The notes under the pieces: model-generated
Databases searched by the model: none
What the model was told of the DNA's origin: nothing
The model's input: the letters and a program-made list of their open reading frames with translations, nothing else
Shown: positions 16,684 through 24,788 of the stretch, one piece after another
How positions within the stretch are numbered: the stretch's first letter is position 1
Layout: every line of letters starts with the position of its first letter
Position numbers and translations under genes: made by a program
Assembly: GCA_003612485.1 (NCBI GenBank)
Contig: RAZA01000028.1
Span: 1-59,002, forward strand
Source: a bacterium D16-50
Lineage (GTDB): Bacteria > Bacillota > Clostridia > Lachnospirales > Lachnospiraceae
DNA length: 59,002 bases
Direction of reading: 5' to 3'

Positions 16684-17012
16684 GCGGGAATTTTGTGAGA
16701 AATACTGAAAACTACATAGGACAAACGGATTTGGACTGGCAATAAGTGTTGCAAAATAAAGGGATTTATTCACGACAATGGGGAGTTTGTGGGGCTTGTT
16801 TCATTGTTGGTTTTGTAATAGATTCCTTTTTCTATTTTGACATGTCCGGTTTTCGTTCGTTCGGTTTTCGTTAAATGGCATGATAGGTAAATTTAGTTAA
16901 TATATATTTTTATATTGAGTTTTCACAAAAAGGATTTATAATTAATAAAGTATAGAGAGCTATCCGTTATTGCGGTTTGATTCCATAGAAAACATTGAGC
17001 GAGGAGAGGAAG
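16684..17012 (+). other. Control region of the flagellar operon
   Basis: No gene in 329 bp. It holds a CodY-like box AATTTTGTGAGAAAT (16689-16703; 12 of 15 positions match AATTTTCWGAAAATT) and two direct copies of CGGTTTTCGTT (16847-16857 and 16862-16872, 15-bp period). A sigma-A-like promoter (16915-16942) and GAGGAGAGGAAG before flgB follow. I see no c-di-GMP riboswitch core and no sigma-D box here. Confidence 0.55.
16915..16942 (+). promoter_or_regulatory. Putative sigma-A promoter of the flgB operon
   Basis: TTGAGT (16915-16920), 16-bp spacer and a perfect TATAAT (16937-16942), about 70 bp before the flgB ATG. The flanking sequence is very AT-rich, which adds some risk of chance matching. 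Confidence 0.6.
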
Positions 17013-17402
17013 ATGTTTCAGTCAAATGTATTTGATTATGTAAATCTGCTTGACAAAGCGGCGGACGCCAGCTGGCTGCGCAATGAGGTCATCGGCAACA
17101 ATATATCCAATGCTACTACGCCGGGATACAAGCGGCAGGATGTGGCGTTTGAATCTCTGCTGCAGGAGGCGCTGCACAGGAATCGCTATCAGTCCATGGA
17201 CGCCAAGGTGTCGGGATTGAAGGCCGGCAGGCTGGAGCCAAGGATCTATACCGATCTGACGAACTATTCTTACCGTCTGGACAAAAACAATGTGGATCCG
17301 GATACGGAACCCGTTTTCTTGGCGGAGAATCAGCTGAAATATCAGGGATTGATTACCAGCATCACGCATGAGTTCAATAATCTGCAGACGGTGATGAAGT
17401 AA
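17013..17402 (+). CDS. flgB: Flagellar basal-body rod protein FlgB
   Basis: Proximal rod subunit, exported by the flagellar type III system. The rod signature NEVIGNNISNATTPGYKRQDV is split over residues 25-46 and the C-terminal coiled segment ends in HEFNNLQTVMK. 129 aa from ATG 17013, which follows GAGGAGAGGAAG; a TTG at 16995 in the same frame has no such site. First gene of the long flagellar operon. Confidence 0.95.
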   Translation: MFQSNVFDYVNLLDKAADASWLRNEVIGNNISNATTPGYKRQDVAFESLLQEALHRNRYQSMDAKVSGLKAGRLEPRIYTDLTNYSYRLDKNNVDPDTEPVFLAENQLKYQGLITSITHEFNNLQTVMK

Positions 17403-17470
17403 CGGCGCGGAGCAGCAAAGAGCGGCAGAATAGGGCGGAGAGCGCTCTAAAGCAGAGAGGAGAATAGACT

Positions 17471-17920
17471 ATGGGAATGTTTTCGGCTTTTGATATCAAT
17501 GCGTCTGGTATGACGGCGCAGAGATACCGTATGGATATTATTTCGGAGAATGTGGCGAATGCCAATACCACCCGCACGGCGGACGGCTCTCCGTACCGCA
17601 GGAAGGTGGTGGCCTTCATGGAAAAGAGCGGGCAGACCTCCTTCGGTCAGGCTCTCGGAAGGGCGGCATACAGCCACGGCTACACGGGAACCGGCGTGAA
17701 GGTGTCGGGAGTGTACGAGGACCATGTGACGGAGATGAACAAAGTGTACGATCCTTCCCATCCGGATGCGGATGACGACGGCTACGTTACCGGGCCTAAT
17801 GTGAACATCATCACAGAGATGACTAATATGATCGATGCCAGCAGGGCATGGGAGGCCAACTCTACGGCATTCAATGCCAGCAAGTCCATAGCGCTTAAGG
17901 GGCTGGAGCTGGGGAACTGA
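17471..17920 (+). CDS. flgC: Flagellar basal-body rod protein FlgC
   Basis: Proximal rod subunit next to FlgB. The N-terminal rod motif is ISENVANANTTRTADGSPYRRK; the C-terminus has the expected VNIITEMTNMIDASRAWEANSTAF coiled helix. 149 aa, normal length. ATG 17471 has AGAGGAGAA upstream. Confidence 0.96.
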   Translation: MGMFSAFDINASGMTAQRYRMDIISENVANANTTRTADGSPYRRKVVAFMEKSGQTSFGQALGRAAYSHGYTGTGVKVSGVYEDHVTEMNKVYDPSHPDADDDGYVTGPNVNIITEMTNMIDASRAWEANSTAFNASKSIALKGLELGN

Positions 17921-17944
17921 GGCAGGTAAATCTAGGAAGCGAGG

Positions 17945-18289
17945 ATGGATGAGATGGAGATAGCAGCGATCGATACAGTAAAGGGGATCCGGGGACTTTC
18001 CGCCGTGGACGGAATTGGGCTGCCCGGCTTTTCCTCTGGAAAAGATGAAAAGGTGGACGGCACGCTCTTTGATTCCTTTTTGAACAGTGCCATTGACAAT
18101 ATCAAAACCACAAACAAATATCTCTCCGATGCGGAGGACGAGAAAGTGAAGTTTGCATTGGGAGAGACGGAGAATACCCATGATCTGACCATAGCCCTGC
18201 AGAAGGCGTCTACTGCATTGCAGTATACGGTGGCGGTGCGGGACAGACTGCTGGACGCTTATAAGGAAATCATGCAGATGCAGATTTAA
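17945..18289 (+). CDS. fliE: Flagellar hook-basal body protein FliE
   Basis: Joins the MS ring to the rod. Conserved C-terminal part: AIDNIKTTN..KFALGETENTHDLTIALQKAS..LQYTVAVRDRLLDAYKEIMQMQI. 114 aa. Start ATG 17945 follows a GGAAGCGAGG site; alternative ATG 17954 is in frame. Confidence 0.94.
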   Translation: MDEMEIAAIDTVKGIRGLSAVDGIGLPGFSSGKDEKVDGTLFDSFLNSAIDNIKTTNKYLSDAEDEKVKFALGETENTHDLTIALQKASTALQYTVAVRDRLLDAYKEIMQMQI

Positions 18290-18416
18290 GGCGCGGCGTT
18301 TGAGAGAGGCAGGCGGAAAAAGGGTATTTTCTGTTGGGCATGATTTTCTGCCGCAGAGACTTTCTGCCACGCTGTTCCAGAAAAGGGAATTTAGAAATGA
18401 CTAGGGGAGAAGTACC

Positions 18417-20027
18417 ATGGCTGAGAAGCTGAAAGAGATACCAGGCAAAATACTGAGCTGGTGGAATAAATTTACCAACAGGCAGAAGACCATCATTGTG
18501 GCGCTTGTTGCAATTGTCGTTTTTACGGCCGTGTTTCTTACATATACCTTTACCAAGCCTCAATATACAAAGCTTGGAACCTATGACAACACCACAGAGG
18601 CGGCGAAGGTGATCGACATCCTGAACGATGCGGGGATCACCCATAAGGAGTCCTCGGATGCCAGAACCATCGAGGTGGTGACCAGCCAGCTCGCTCAGGC
18701 CAACTACGCTCTGGCGGCAGGGGGATATCGTCCCGATGTGCCCAATTACGGCGATTTTGTGGACAGCAATATGTCCACCACGTCTACGGACAAGGAGAAT
18801 CAGTATACGCTGTTTCAGCAGGCACAGCTGGAGGCTATGCTGGAAACCTTGTCCATGGTCAGCAGCTGTAAGGTCAAGCTGACCTTTCCGCCTCAGACAT
18901 ATACGCTGTCTTCTCTGAGCGAACAGCAGGAGGCCTCGGCGTATGTCCAGCTGGAGCTTTCGGGTCCCTTTTCGTCAACCAATGCTTTGAGTATGGCCAG
19001 AGTGGTAGCTTCCTATCTGGGAAACTCCTCTACGGCAAACATCACCATCATGGACCAGGACGCGACTTTGCTGTTTGCAGGGGGAGACGATTATAGCGGC
19101 ATGTCTGTCGGCAATATGCAGGAGCTGCAGGCAAAGGCTCATGCTCTTGTGACGAACAGGGTGAAGAGTGTTCTTTTGGGCACCAAGCAGTTTGATGACG
19201 TGACTGTTTCGAGTCATCTGGACATAGACTTTTCCGAATATCAAAAGAGGGTGACGGAATACTATGCTCCCGACGGGATGACGGAGGGGATGAAATCACA
19301 CGAGGACACCTTTTCCGAGTCGGGCTCCAACGGCGTGTCGGGCATTCCGGGAACGGATACCAACGGCAGCGACAGTATTCCGGGCTACTACAATCCGGAC
19401 AATGGCTCCGGGGAGTACGAGAGGGAAGAGCGCTCTGCCGACTATCAGAACAATGTATCGGACAGCGTCATAACAACGCCTTCGGGAGCCGTCAATTACG
19501 CCAATTCTTCTCTGGCCATCTCCATGGTATCCTTTCGGGAATATTATGAACAGAATGTAAAAGATCAGGGGCTGCTGGACGGCATGAGCTGGTCGGAGTT
19601 CAAGCTTGCCCACAGCGAAGATGTGCGGCTGGAGGTGGACGAGGCGTTCTACAAGATGGCGGCGGATGCAACCGGTATCAGCCAAGACAAAATTACCATC
19701 ATAGCCTATGAGTCCCCTGTGTTTTATGATAAGGAAGGCTTGAGCATCAGCGGAACGGACATTCTCAGCATCGTGATGATCGTGCTGATTCTGGCGCTGC
19801 TTGGATTTGTGGTTCTCCGCAGCATGGGTCCCAGAAAGAAGCCCGAGCAGGAAGAGGAGGAGCTGTCTGTGGAGAAGATGCTGCAGTCCACGCCTGAGCC
19901 TACGGTGGAGGACATCGATGTGGAGACCAAGTCCGAGACCCGGAAGATGATAGACAAATTCGTGGACGAAAATCCCGAAGCGGCGGCAAACTTGCTGCGG
20001 AACTGGTTAAACGAGGATTGGAACTAG
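18417..20027 (+). CDS. fliF: Flagellar MS-ring protein FliF
   Basis: Forms the inner-membrane ring on which the motor is built. TM1 is at about residues 22-43 and TM2 at about 444-464; the periplasmic-side ring-building domains lie between (YTLFQQAQLEAML, MARVVASYLGNSS, VDIDFSEY-like segments). The C-terminal cytoplasmic tail (KMIDKFVDENPEAAANLLRNWLNED) is the FliG-binding motif. 536 aa. ATG 18417 has AGGGGAGAAG upstream. Confidence 0.97.
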   Translation: MAEKLKEIPGKILSWWNKFTNRQKTIIVALVAIVVFTAVFLTYTFTKPQYTKLGTYDNTTEAAKVIDILNDAGITHKESSDARTIEVVTSQLAQANYALAAGGYRPDVPNYGDFVDSNMSTTSTDKENQYTLFQQAQLEAMLETLSMVSSCKVKLTFPPQTYTLSSLSEQQEASAYVQLELSGPFSSTNALSMARVVASYLGNSSTANITIMDQDATLLFAGGDDYSGMSVGNMQELQAKAHALVTNRVKSVLLGTKQFDDVTVSSHLDIDFSEYQKRVTEYYAPDGMTEGMKSHEDTFSESGSNGVSGIPGTDTNGSDSIPGYYNPDNGSGEYEREERSADYQNNVSDSVITTPSGAVNYANSSLAISMVSFREYYEQNVKDQGLLDGMSWSEFKLAHSEDVRLEVDEAFYKMAADATGISQDKITIIAYESPVFYDKEGLSISGTDILSIVMIVLILALLGFVVLRSMGPRKKPEQEEEELSVEKMLQSTPEPTVEDIDVETKSETRKMIDKFVDENPEAAANLLRNWLNEDWN

Positions 20028-20042
20028 GAGCGAGGTACATAT

Positions 20043-21065
20043 ATGCCAAAGAATTCAGGAAATGAGCCGGGACTCAGGGGGCTGCAGAAGGCGGCCATCC
20101 TTCTGATCGCTCTGGGACCGGAGCGGTCTGCCGGCATCTTCAAGCATTTGAAGGAAGACGAGATCGAAGAGCTGACGCTGGAGATCGCAAATACCCGAAG
20201 CGTTACTCCTCAGGTGAAGGAGGACGTGATAAACGAGTTTTACGAGGTGTGTCTGGCCCAGCAGTACATTGCCGAGGGCGGCATCACCTATGCCAGAGAT
20301 CTGTTGGAGAAGGCTCTGGGGTCGGAGAAGGCTATGGATGTCATCGGCAAGCTGACGGCGTCCCTGCAGGTGAAGCCTTTCGAGTTCGTTCGCAAGACCG
20401 ATGCCACTCAGCTTATCAACTTCATACAGGATGAGCATCCTCAGACCATTGCTTTGATTCTCTCCTATCTGGCGCCTCAGCAGGCGGCCATGATCGTTTC
20501 TGCTCTGCCTCCCGAGAGGCAGGCCGACGTGGCCAGACGTATTGCCGTCATGGACCGCACCAGCCCTGACGTGATCAAGGAGGTGGAGAAGGTGCTGGAG
20601 TCCAAGGTAGCAAGTCTTGTGAATCAGGATTACACCATCATCGGCGGTGTGGATGCAGTGGTAGAGATCCTGAATACGGTGGATCGGGGCACCGAGCGCC
20701 ACATCATGGAGACATTGGAGACCGAAGAGCCGGAATTGGCGGAAGAGATCAGGAAGAAGATGTTCGTGTTCGAGGATATTCTGCTGCTGGACGACAGAGC
20801 CATTCAGCGTGTGCTGCGTGACGTGGAGAATAATGATCTGGCCGTTGCGCTGAAAAATGCCAATGAGGAAGTACAGGGCAAGATCCTGAACAACGTTTCC
20901 AAGCGTCTTGCCGTAATGATCAAGGAAGATATGGAGTTCATGGGACCTGTGCGTATGAAGGACGTGGAGGAGGCCCAGCAGAAGATCGTCAATATCATCA
21001 GAAAGCTGGAGGACAGCGGCGAGATCGTGATTTCCAGAGGCGGAGGTGACGAGATCGTTGTCTAA
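20043..21065 (+). CDS. fliG: Flagellar motor switch protein FliG
   Basis: Rotor protein that carries torque from the stator and binds FliF and FliM. N-terminal GLQKAAILLIALGPERSAGIFKHL, the middle EHPQTIALILSYL FliM-binding part, and the C-terminal charged torque helix (VFEDILLLDDRAIQRVLRDV) are all present. 340 aa. Ribosome binding site GGAGCGAGG. Its last codons contain the binding site and start of fliH. Confidence 0.97.
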   Translation: MPKNSGNEPGLRGLQKAAILLIALGPERSAGIFKHLKEDEIEELTLEIANTRSVTPQVKEDVINEFYEVCLAQQYIAEGGITYARDLLEKALGSEKAMDVIGKLTASLQVKPFEFVRKTDATQLINFIQDEHPQTIALILSYLAPQQAAMIVSALPPERQADVARRIAVMDRTSPDVIKEVEKVLESKVASLVNQDYTIIGGVDAVVEILNTVDRGTERHIMETLETEEPELAEEIRKKMFVFEDILLLDDRAIQRVLRDVENNDLAVALKNANEEVQGKILNNVSKRLAVMIKEDMEFMGPVRMKDVEEAQQKIVNIIRKLEDSGEIVISRGGGDEIVV

Positions 21066-21909
21066 GAATCTGGTAAAACAAATGTTTACGGTAACGCCTC
21101 CGGAGGAGGAGAAGAGAATCATCGACAGCAATGCTCTTGTGCGGAAACGGATGGAGGAGCTTGCCAGACGGGAGGGCAGATCCGGAGGGTTTGTGTCAGG
21201 TCTGGGAGAGCTCGAGGTCATTCAGGTTCCGGAGGAGGATGAGGGCGGAGAGGAAAGAGACCCTGCCCGTGTGCAGCAGGAGGCGGAAGAGATTTTGGAG
21301 CAGGCCAGAGCGGAGGCGGAGGACATTCTCGCCAAGGCGAAGGCGGAGAGCGCACGCATTCTCAAAGAGGCGGGTGCTCAGGCTGAGGCCCAAAAGGGGC
21401 AGGTTTTAGAGCAGGCCAGAGCAGAAGGGTATCAGGACGGCATCCAGCAGGCCAAGGCCCATGAGGATGCCATGGAGCGGGAATATCTGGAAAAAGGGCA
21501 GGAGCTGGAGAATGAGTATCAGCGGCAGTTGGATGTACTGGAGCCTGCTTTCGTGGATACCATCACGGGTATCTATGAGAACATTTTCCATGTGGAGCTT
21601 TCCTCCTACCGGGAGATACTGGGCTTTCTGATTTCCGATACCATACGGAAGCAGGAGGGAAGCCGGAAATTCATGATACATGTGTCTAAAGACGACTATT
21701 CCTATGTCAATATGCAGAAGAAGCAGCTGTTGGCAGGGGCAGTTGCCGAGAGTGCCGATGTGGACGTGGTGGAGGATATGACGGTGGGAAAGAACCAGTG
21801 CATGATCGAGACGGAGAACGGCATTTTCGACTGTGGGCTGGGCACCCAGCTGGAAGAGCTGAGGCGCAGGCTTCTGCTTCTGGCGTGGACTAGGGAGGAG
21901 CGTCCTTAG
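21058..21909 (+). CDS. fliH: Flagellar assembly protein FliH
   Basis: Regulates the FliI export ATPase and links it to the export gate. The middle is a long Glu/Ala/Gln coiled coil with AEAEDILAKAKAESARIL-type repeats, followed by the FliH/YscL C-terminal domain. The start is best read as TTG 21058: a perfect GGAGGTGA (21042-21049), inside the end of fliG, stands 8 bp before it, and the gene overlaps fliG by 8 bp. A GTG at 21046 in frame lies inside that site and is less likely. 283 aa. Confidence 0.88.
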   Translation: MSKNLVKQMFTVTPPEEEKRIIDSNALVRKRMEELARREGRSGGFVSGLGELEVIQVPEEDEGGEERDPARVQQEAEEILEQARAEAEDILAKAKAESARILKEAGAQAEAQKGQVLEQARAEGYQDGIQQAKAHEDAMEREYLEKGQELENEYQRQLDVLEPAFVDTITGIYENIFHVELSSYREILGFLISDTIRKQEGSRKFMIHVSKDDYSYVNMQKKQLLAGAVAESADVDVVEDMTVGKNQCMIETENGIFDCGLGTQLEELRRRLLLLAWTREERP

Positions 21910-21965
21910 GCCGGTCAGGTAGGGCAGTTTGACGAAGGGACATTTTGCTGAGGAGGATTGAGCGT

Positions 21966-23300
21966 TTGCAGGCAGTCAGTGTAGACTTCTCAAAGTATAA
22001 TAGATTGCAGGAGGAGAGCTTCTACAAGAAGAAGGGCAGAGTCGTCAATGTGGTGGGGCTTACTATCGAGTCTGCAGGTCCGGATGCAAAGCTGGGTGAT
22101 ATCTGCCAGATCTTTCCCGGAGGCAAGGGGGAGTTTTTTTCCGGAGACAGACAGCCCATACCGGCGGAGGTAGTAGGGTTCAAGGACCAAAAGACGCTGC
22201 TTATGCCCTATGGGTCGGTGGACGGTATCGGGGCGGGATGTCTGGTGGAGAACACGGGAGTCCCGCTGCAGGTGGATGTCAGCGAATCGCTGTTGGGCAG
22301 GACGCTGGACGGGCTGGGCCGTCCCGTGGACGGAAGCCGCTTTGAGGGCGTGCCCTATCTGGTGGAGGCAGCGCCGCCGGATCCTTTGAGCAGGAAGATC
22401 ATCAATGAGGTGCTTCCGCTGGGGGTGAAAGCAGTGGACGGAATGATCACGGTGGGCAAGGGACAGCGCATCGGTATTTTTGCCGGCTCTGGGGTAGGCA
22501 AGTCTACTCTTATGGGTATGTTCGCCAGAAATACTAAGGCGGATATCAATGTCATCGCTCTGATCGGGGAGCGGGGCCGAGAGGTCAGGGAATTTATCGA
22601 ACATGATCTGGGAGAAGAGGGAATGAAGAGATCTGTGGTTGTGGTTGCCACCTCTGACCGACCGGCTCTGGAGAGAAACAAGGCGGCAAAGACGGCTACG
22701 GCGATTGCGGAGTATTTCAGGGATCGGGGCAAGGACGTACTTCTGATGATGGACTCCCTGACCCGTTTTTCCATGGCACAGAGGGAGATCGGGCTGGCCA
22801 GCGGAGAGCCGCCGGTGAGCAGGGGGTATCCCCCCAGCGTGTATTCGGAGATGCCCAGACTTTTAGAGAGGGCAGGCTGTGCGGCCAGAGGTTCCATCAC
22901 GGGCCTCTACACCGTGCTGGTGGACGGCGACGATTTCAACGAGCCCATCACCGATACCGCCAGAAGCATTCTGGACGGGCATATCATGTTGGACAGGAAG
23001 CTTGGGCATAAGAACCACTATCCTGCCATAGATGTGCTGCAGAGCATTTCCAGATGTATGTCTTCTATTGCAGCCAAGGAACATAAGCAGGCTGCCAGCA
23101 GGCTGAAGTCTGTGCTGGCAACCTATAACGAGGCGGAGGATCTGATCAATATAGGGGCTTACAAGAGCGGCAGCAATCCTTCCATCGACTACGCGATCTC
23201 CAAGATCGGCGCAGTGAACGATTTCTTGTGTCAGGATGTGGACGAGAAGTTCGGTTTTGAGGACAGCGTGGCCATGCTCAAGCAGCTGTTCGCAAACTGA
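21966..23300 (+). CDS. fliI: Flagellum-specific export ATPase FliI
   Basis: Hexameric F1-like ATPase driving type III export. Walker A FAGSGVGKST at about residues 170-180, IGERGREVREF, VVATSDRPALERNKAA, the Walker B LLMMDSLTRF and the PSVYSEMPRLLERAG segment are present. No ATG suits the N-terminus; TTG 21966, 9 bp after AGGAGG (21951-21956), is preferred, giving 444 aa (MQAVSVDFSKYN..). TTG 21945 in the same frame lies before the binding site. Confidence 0.93.
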   Translation: MQAVSVDFSKYNRLQEESFYKKKGRVVNVVGLTIESAGPDAKLGDICQIFPGGKGEFFSGDRQPIPAEVVGFKDQKTLLMPYGSVDGIGAGCLVENTGVPLQVDVSESLLGRTLDGLGRPVDGSRFEGVPYLVEAAPPDPLSRKIINEVLPLGVKAVDGMITVGKGQRIGIFAGSGVGKSTLMGMFARNTKADINVIALIGERGREVREFIEHDLGEEGMKRSVVVVATSDRPALERNKAAKTATAIAEYFRDRGKDVLLMMDSLTRFSMAQREIGLASGEPPVSRGYPPSVYSEMPRLLERAGCAARGSITGLYTVLVDGDDFNEPITDTARSILDGHIMLDRKLGHKNHYPAIDVLQSISRCMSSIAAKEHKQAASRLKSVLATYNEAEDLINIGAYKSGSNPSIDYAISKIGAVNDFLCQDVDEKFGFEDSVAMLKQLFAN

Positions 23301-23326
23301 AGGGTGTCTGAGAGGAGAGTACATAG

Positions 23327-23776
23327 ATGGCGCGTTTTCGTTATTCCATGCAGAGCATATTGAACATCAAGCTCAAGCTGGAGACACAGGCGAAGCAGGA
23401 GTTCTCCGCCGCCAGAGCGGCTCTGGACCGGGAGGAGGAGAAGCTGCAGGCCCTCTGTGACAGAAAGGACGGATATGCACAGGCCGGCGAGGCGCTTCTG
23501 TCCGGTGTGCTGGATCTGAGGGCTATCGAGGAAAACAGAGAAGCGATCCGCTGCATGGAAGTGTTTATTGTGCAGCAGCAGGGGAACGTGGAGGCGGCGG
23601 AGAGGAATCTGGAGAAGGTTCGGGAGAAGCTTGCGGAGGTCATGATGGAGCGAAAGACCCATGAGAAGCTTAAGGAGAAGGCCTTTGAGGAGTTTCTCAT
23701 GGAGGAGAAAAGGCAGGAGAGCAAGGAGATTGATCAGTTGACCAGCTATACCTACGGACAGCGTCTGGTCGTTTAG
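23327..23776 (+). CDS. fliJ: Flagellar export protein FliJ
   Basis: Coiled-coil component of the export apparatus that binds FliI and FlhA. 149 aa, almost wholly helical, beginning MARFRYSMQSILNIKLKLE, which is the characteristic FliJ start. ATG 23327 has TGAGAGGAGAG upstream. Located between fliI and the ylxF-type gene as in Bacillus. Confidence 0.92.
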   Translation: MARFRYSMQSILNIKLKLETQAKQEFSAARAALDREEEKLQALCDRKDGYAQAGEALLSGVLDLRAIEENREAIRCMEVFIVQQQGNVEAAERNLEKVREKLAEVMMERKTHEKLKEKAFEEFLMEEKRQESKEIDQLTSYTYGQRLVV

Positions 23777-23786
23777 GAGATGACAT

Positions 23787-24665
23787 ATGGCTAGTGATTT
23801 TACTTCTCTGGCTGCTGCGGCAGAAGAGGAAAAGAAAAAATTAAAAGAGGAAAAGAAGCGCTTCAAACAGGAGCAGAAGTCGCAGAAGAAGGAGGCCAAA
23901 CGCAGGGCCGCCGAGATTGCCAAGCAGGAGGAGGCTCTTGGGGAGGATGGCGGGAACGGCTTGGTGACCGTACTGGCCACCATTTTGATCGTGGTTCTCT
24001 GGCTGGCGGTGATCGGCGTGGTGATCAAAATGGACGTGGGGGGCTTTGGCAGCAGTGTGCTGACCCCTATTCTCAAGGATGTTCCGGTGCTCAACAAGAT
24101 CCTTCCTGCCCATTCCGCAGGAACGGTGGATCCCGATATTTCCGGGGAGGGTTACGGAGGGTATTCCAGCATCGAGGAGGCAGTGGAAACCATCAGGAAG
24201 CTGGAGCTGGAGATAGATAGGCTCCAGACATCCATAAATGCAAAGGATGCCGATATAGAGAAGCTGAAGGCCGAAGTACAGCGCCTCAGCGAGTTCGAGA
24301 AAATGCAGGTAGAGTTCCAGCGCATCATGACAGAATATTATGAAGAGGTAGTGTATTCGGACAAGGGGCCCGGGCCGGAGGAGTATCGGAAGTATTATGA
24401 GGGAATGAACCCTGCTGTGGCGGAATACCTCTACAAGCAGGTGATTGTGCAGGAGCAGGAGGATACCAAGTTTCAGGAACATGCTCAGACATTTGCCGCG
24501 ATGAAGCCCAAGGAGGCTGCGTCAACCCTTGAGAAGATGGCAGATGTGAATGCGGTGGCAAAGATCCTGAATGCTCTCAGCGTGGAGGATCGGGCAAAGA
24601 TCCTGAACGTGATGGATAAGGACACGGCGGCGAAGGTAGTCAAAATTATGGATCCGCAGTCGTAG
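23787..24665 (+). CDS. MotE/YlxF-type flagellar protein with MgtE-like N domain
   Basis: 292 aa. Residues 1-50 form a Lys/Glu coiled coil. One TM (VLATILIVVLWLAVIGVVIKM) follows at about residues 51-73, then a second coiled coil (about 130-175). The C-terminal MgtE_N-like superhelix has the repeat AAMKPKEAASTLEKM..VAKILNALSVEDRAKILNVM. In Bacillus ylxF sits at the same place between fliJ and fliK, and related MotE proteins chaperone stator protein MotB. Which of these roles applies is inference. It ends 123 bp before fliK, an unusually large gap here that holds regulatory sequence. Confidence 0.85.
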   Translation: MASDFTSLAAAAEEEKKKLKEEKKRFKQEQKSQKKEAKRRAAEIAKQEEALGEDGGNGLVTVLATILIVVLWLAVIGVVIKMDVGGFGSSVLTPILKDVPVLNKILPAHSAGTVDPDISGEGYGGYSSIEEAVETIRKLELEIDRLQTSINAKDADIEKLKAEVQRLSEFEKMQVEFQRIMTEYYEEVVYSDKGPGPEEYRKYYEGMNPAVAEYLYKQVIVQEQEDTKFQEHAQTFAAMKPKEAASTLEKMADVNAVAKILNALSVEDRAKILNVMDKDTAAKVVKIMDPQS

Positions 24666-24668
24666 AGA

Positions 24669-24696
24669 TAAAGAGGACGTTTTTTCTATCCGATAT
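24669..24696 (+). promoter_or_regulatory. Candidate sigma-D (sigma-28) promoter before fliK
   Basis: TAAA (24669-24672), 16-bp spacer and TCCGATAT (24689-24696). This differs from the Bacillus SigD consensus TAAA-N15-GCCGATAT by one base and one bp of spacing. It lies in the gap between the MotE-like gene and fliK, and sigD itself is encoded about 20 kb downstream. Confidence 0.55.
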
Positions 24697-24755
24697 AAAT
24701 ATAGGAGGATTTTCCATGAAAAAGTTTCACATGGAATTCTCTTCCTAATTTATAT
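24693..24755 (+). promoter_or_regulatory. Imperfect inverted repeat enclosing a ribosome binding site and mini-ORF
   Basis: ATATAAAT (24693-24700) pairs with ATTTATAT (24748-24755), TAGGA (24702-24706) with TCCTA (24743-24747), and TTCCATG (24712-24718) with CATGGAA (24730-24736). The ribosome binding site and start codon of the 10-codon ORF lie within the 5' arm. Confidence 0.55.
24716..24748 (+). CDS. Putative 10-residue leader peptide
   Basis: ATG 24716 follows TAGGAGGA by 6 bp and encodes MKKFHMEFSS before TAA. It is 41 bp upstream of fliK and lies in the inverted repeat 24693-24755. The perfect ribosome binding site is the only support; translation is not shown. Confidence 0.35.
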   Translation: MKKFHMEFSS

Positions 24756-24788
24756 AGATTCAAAATATCATAAGAAAGGAGGTAGGGA

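Noticed and set aside
16684..17012. c-di-GMP riboswitch before flgB, as in Clostridioides difficile
   Set aside because: The conserved riboswitch core is not visible, and only about 65 nt separate the likely transcription start from the start codon.
24235..24256. A second sigma-D-like match, TAAA..GCCGATAT, inside the motE/ylxF gene
   Set aside because: The -10 word is perfect, but the spacer is only 10 bp and it lies in well-conserved coding sequence.
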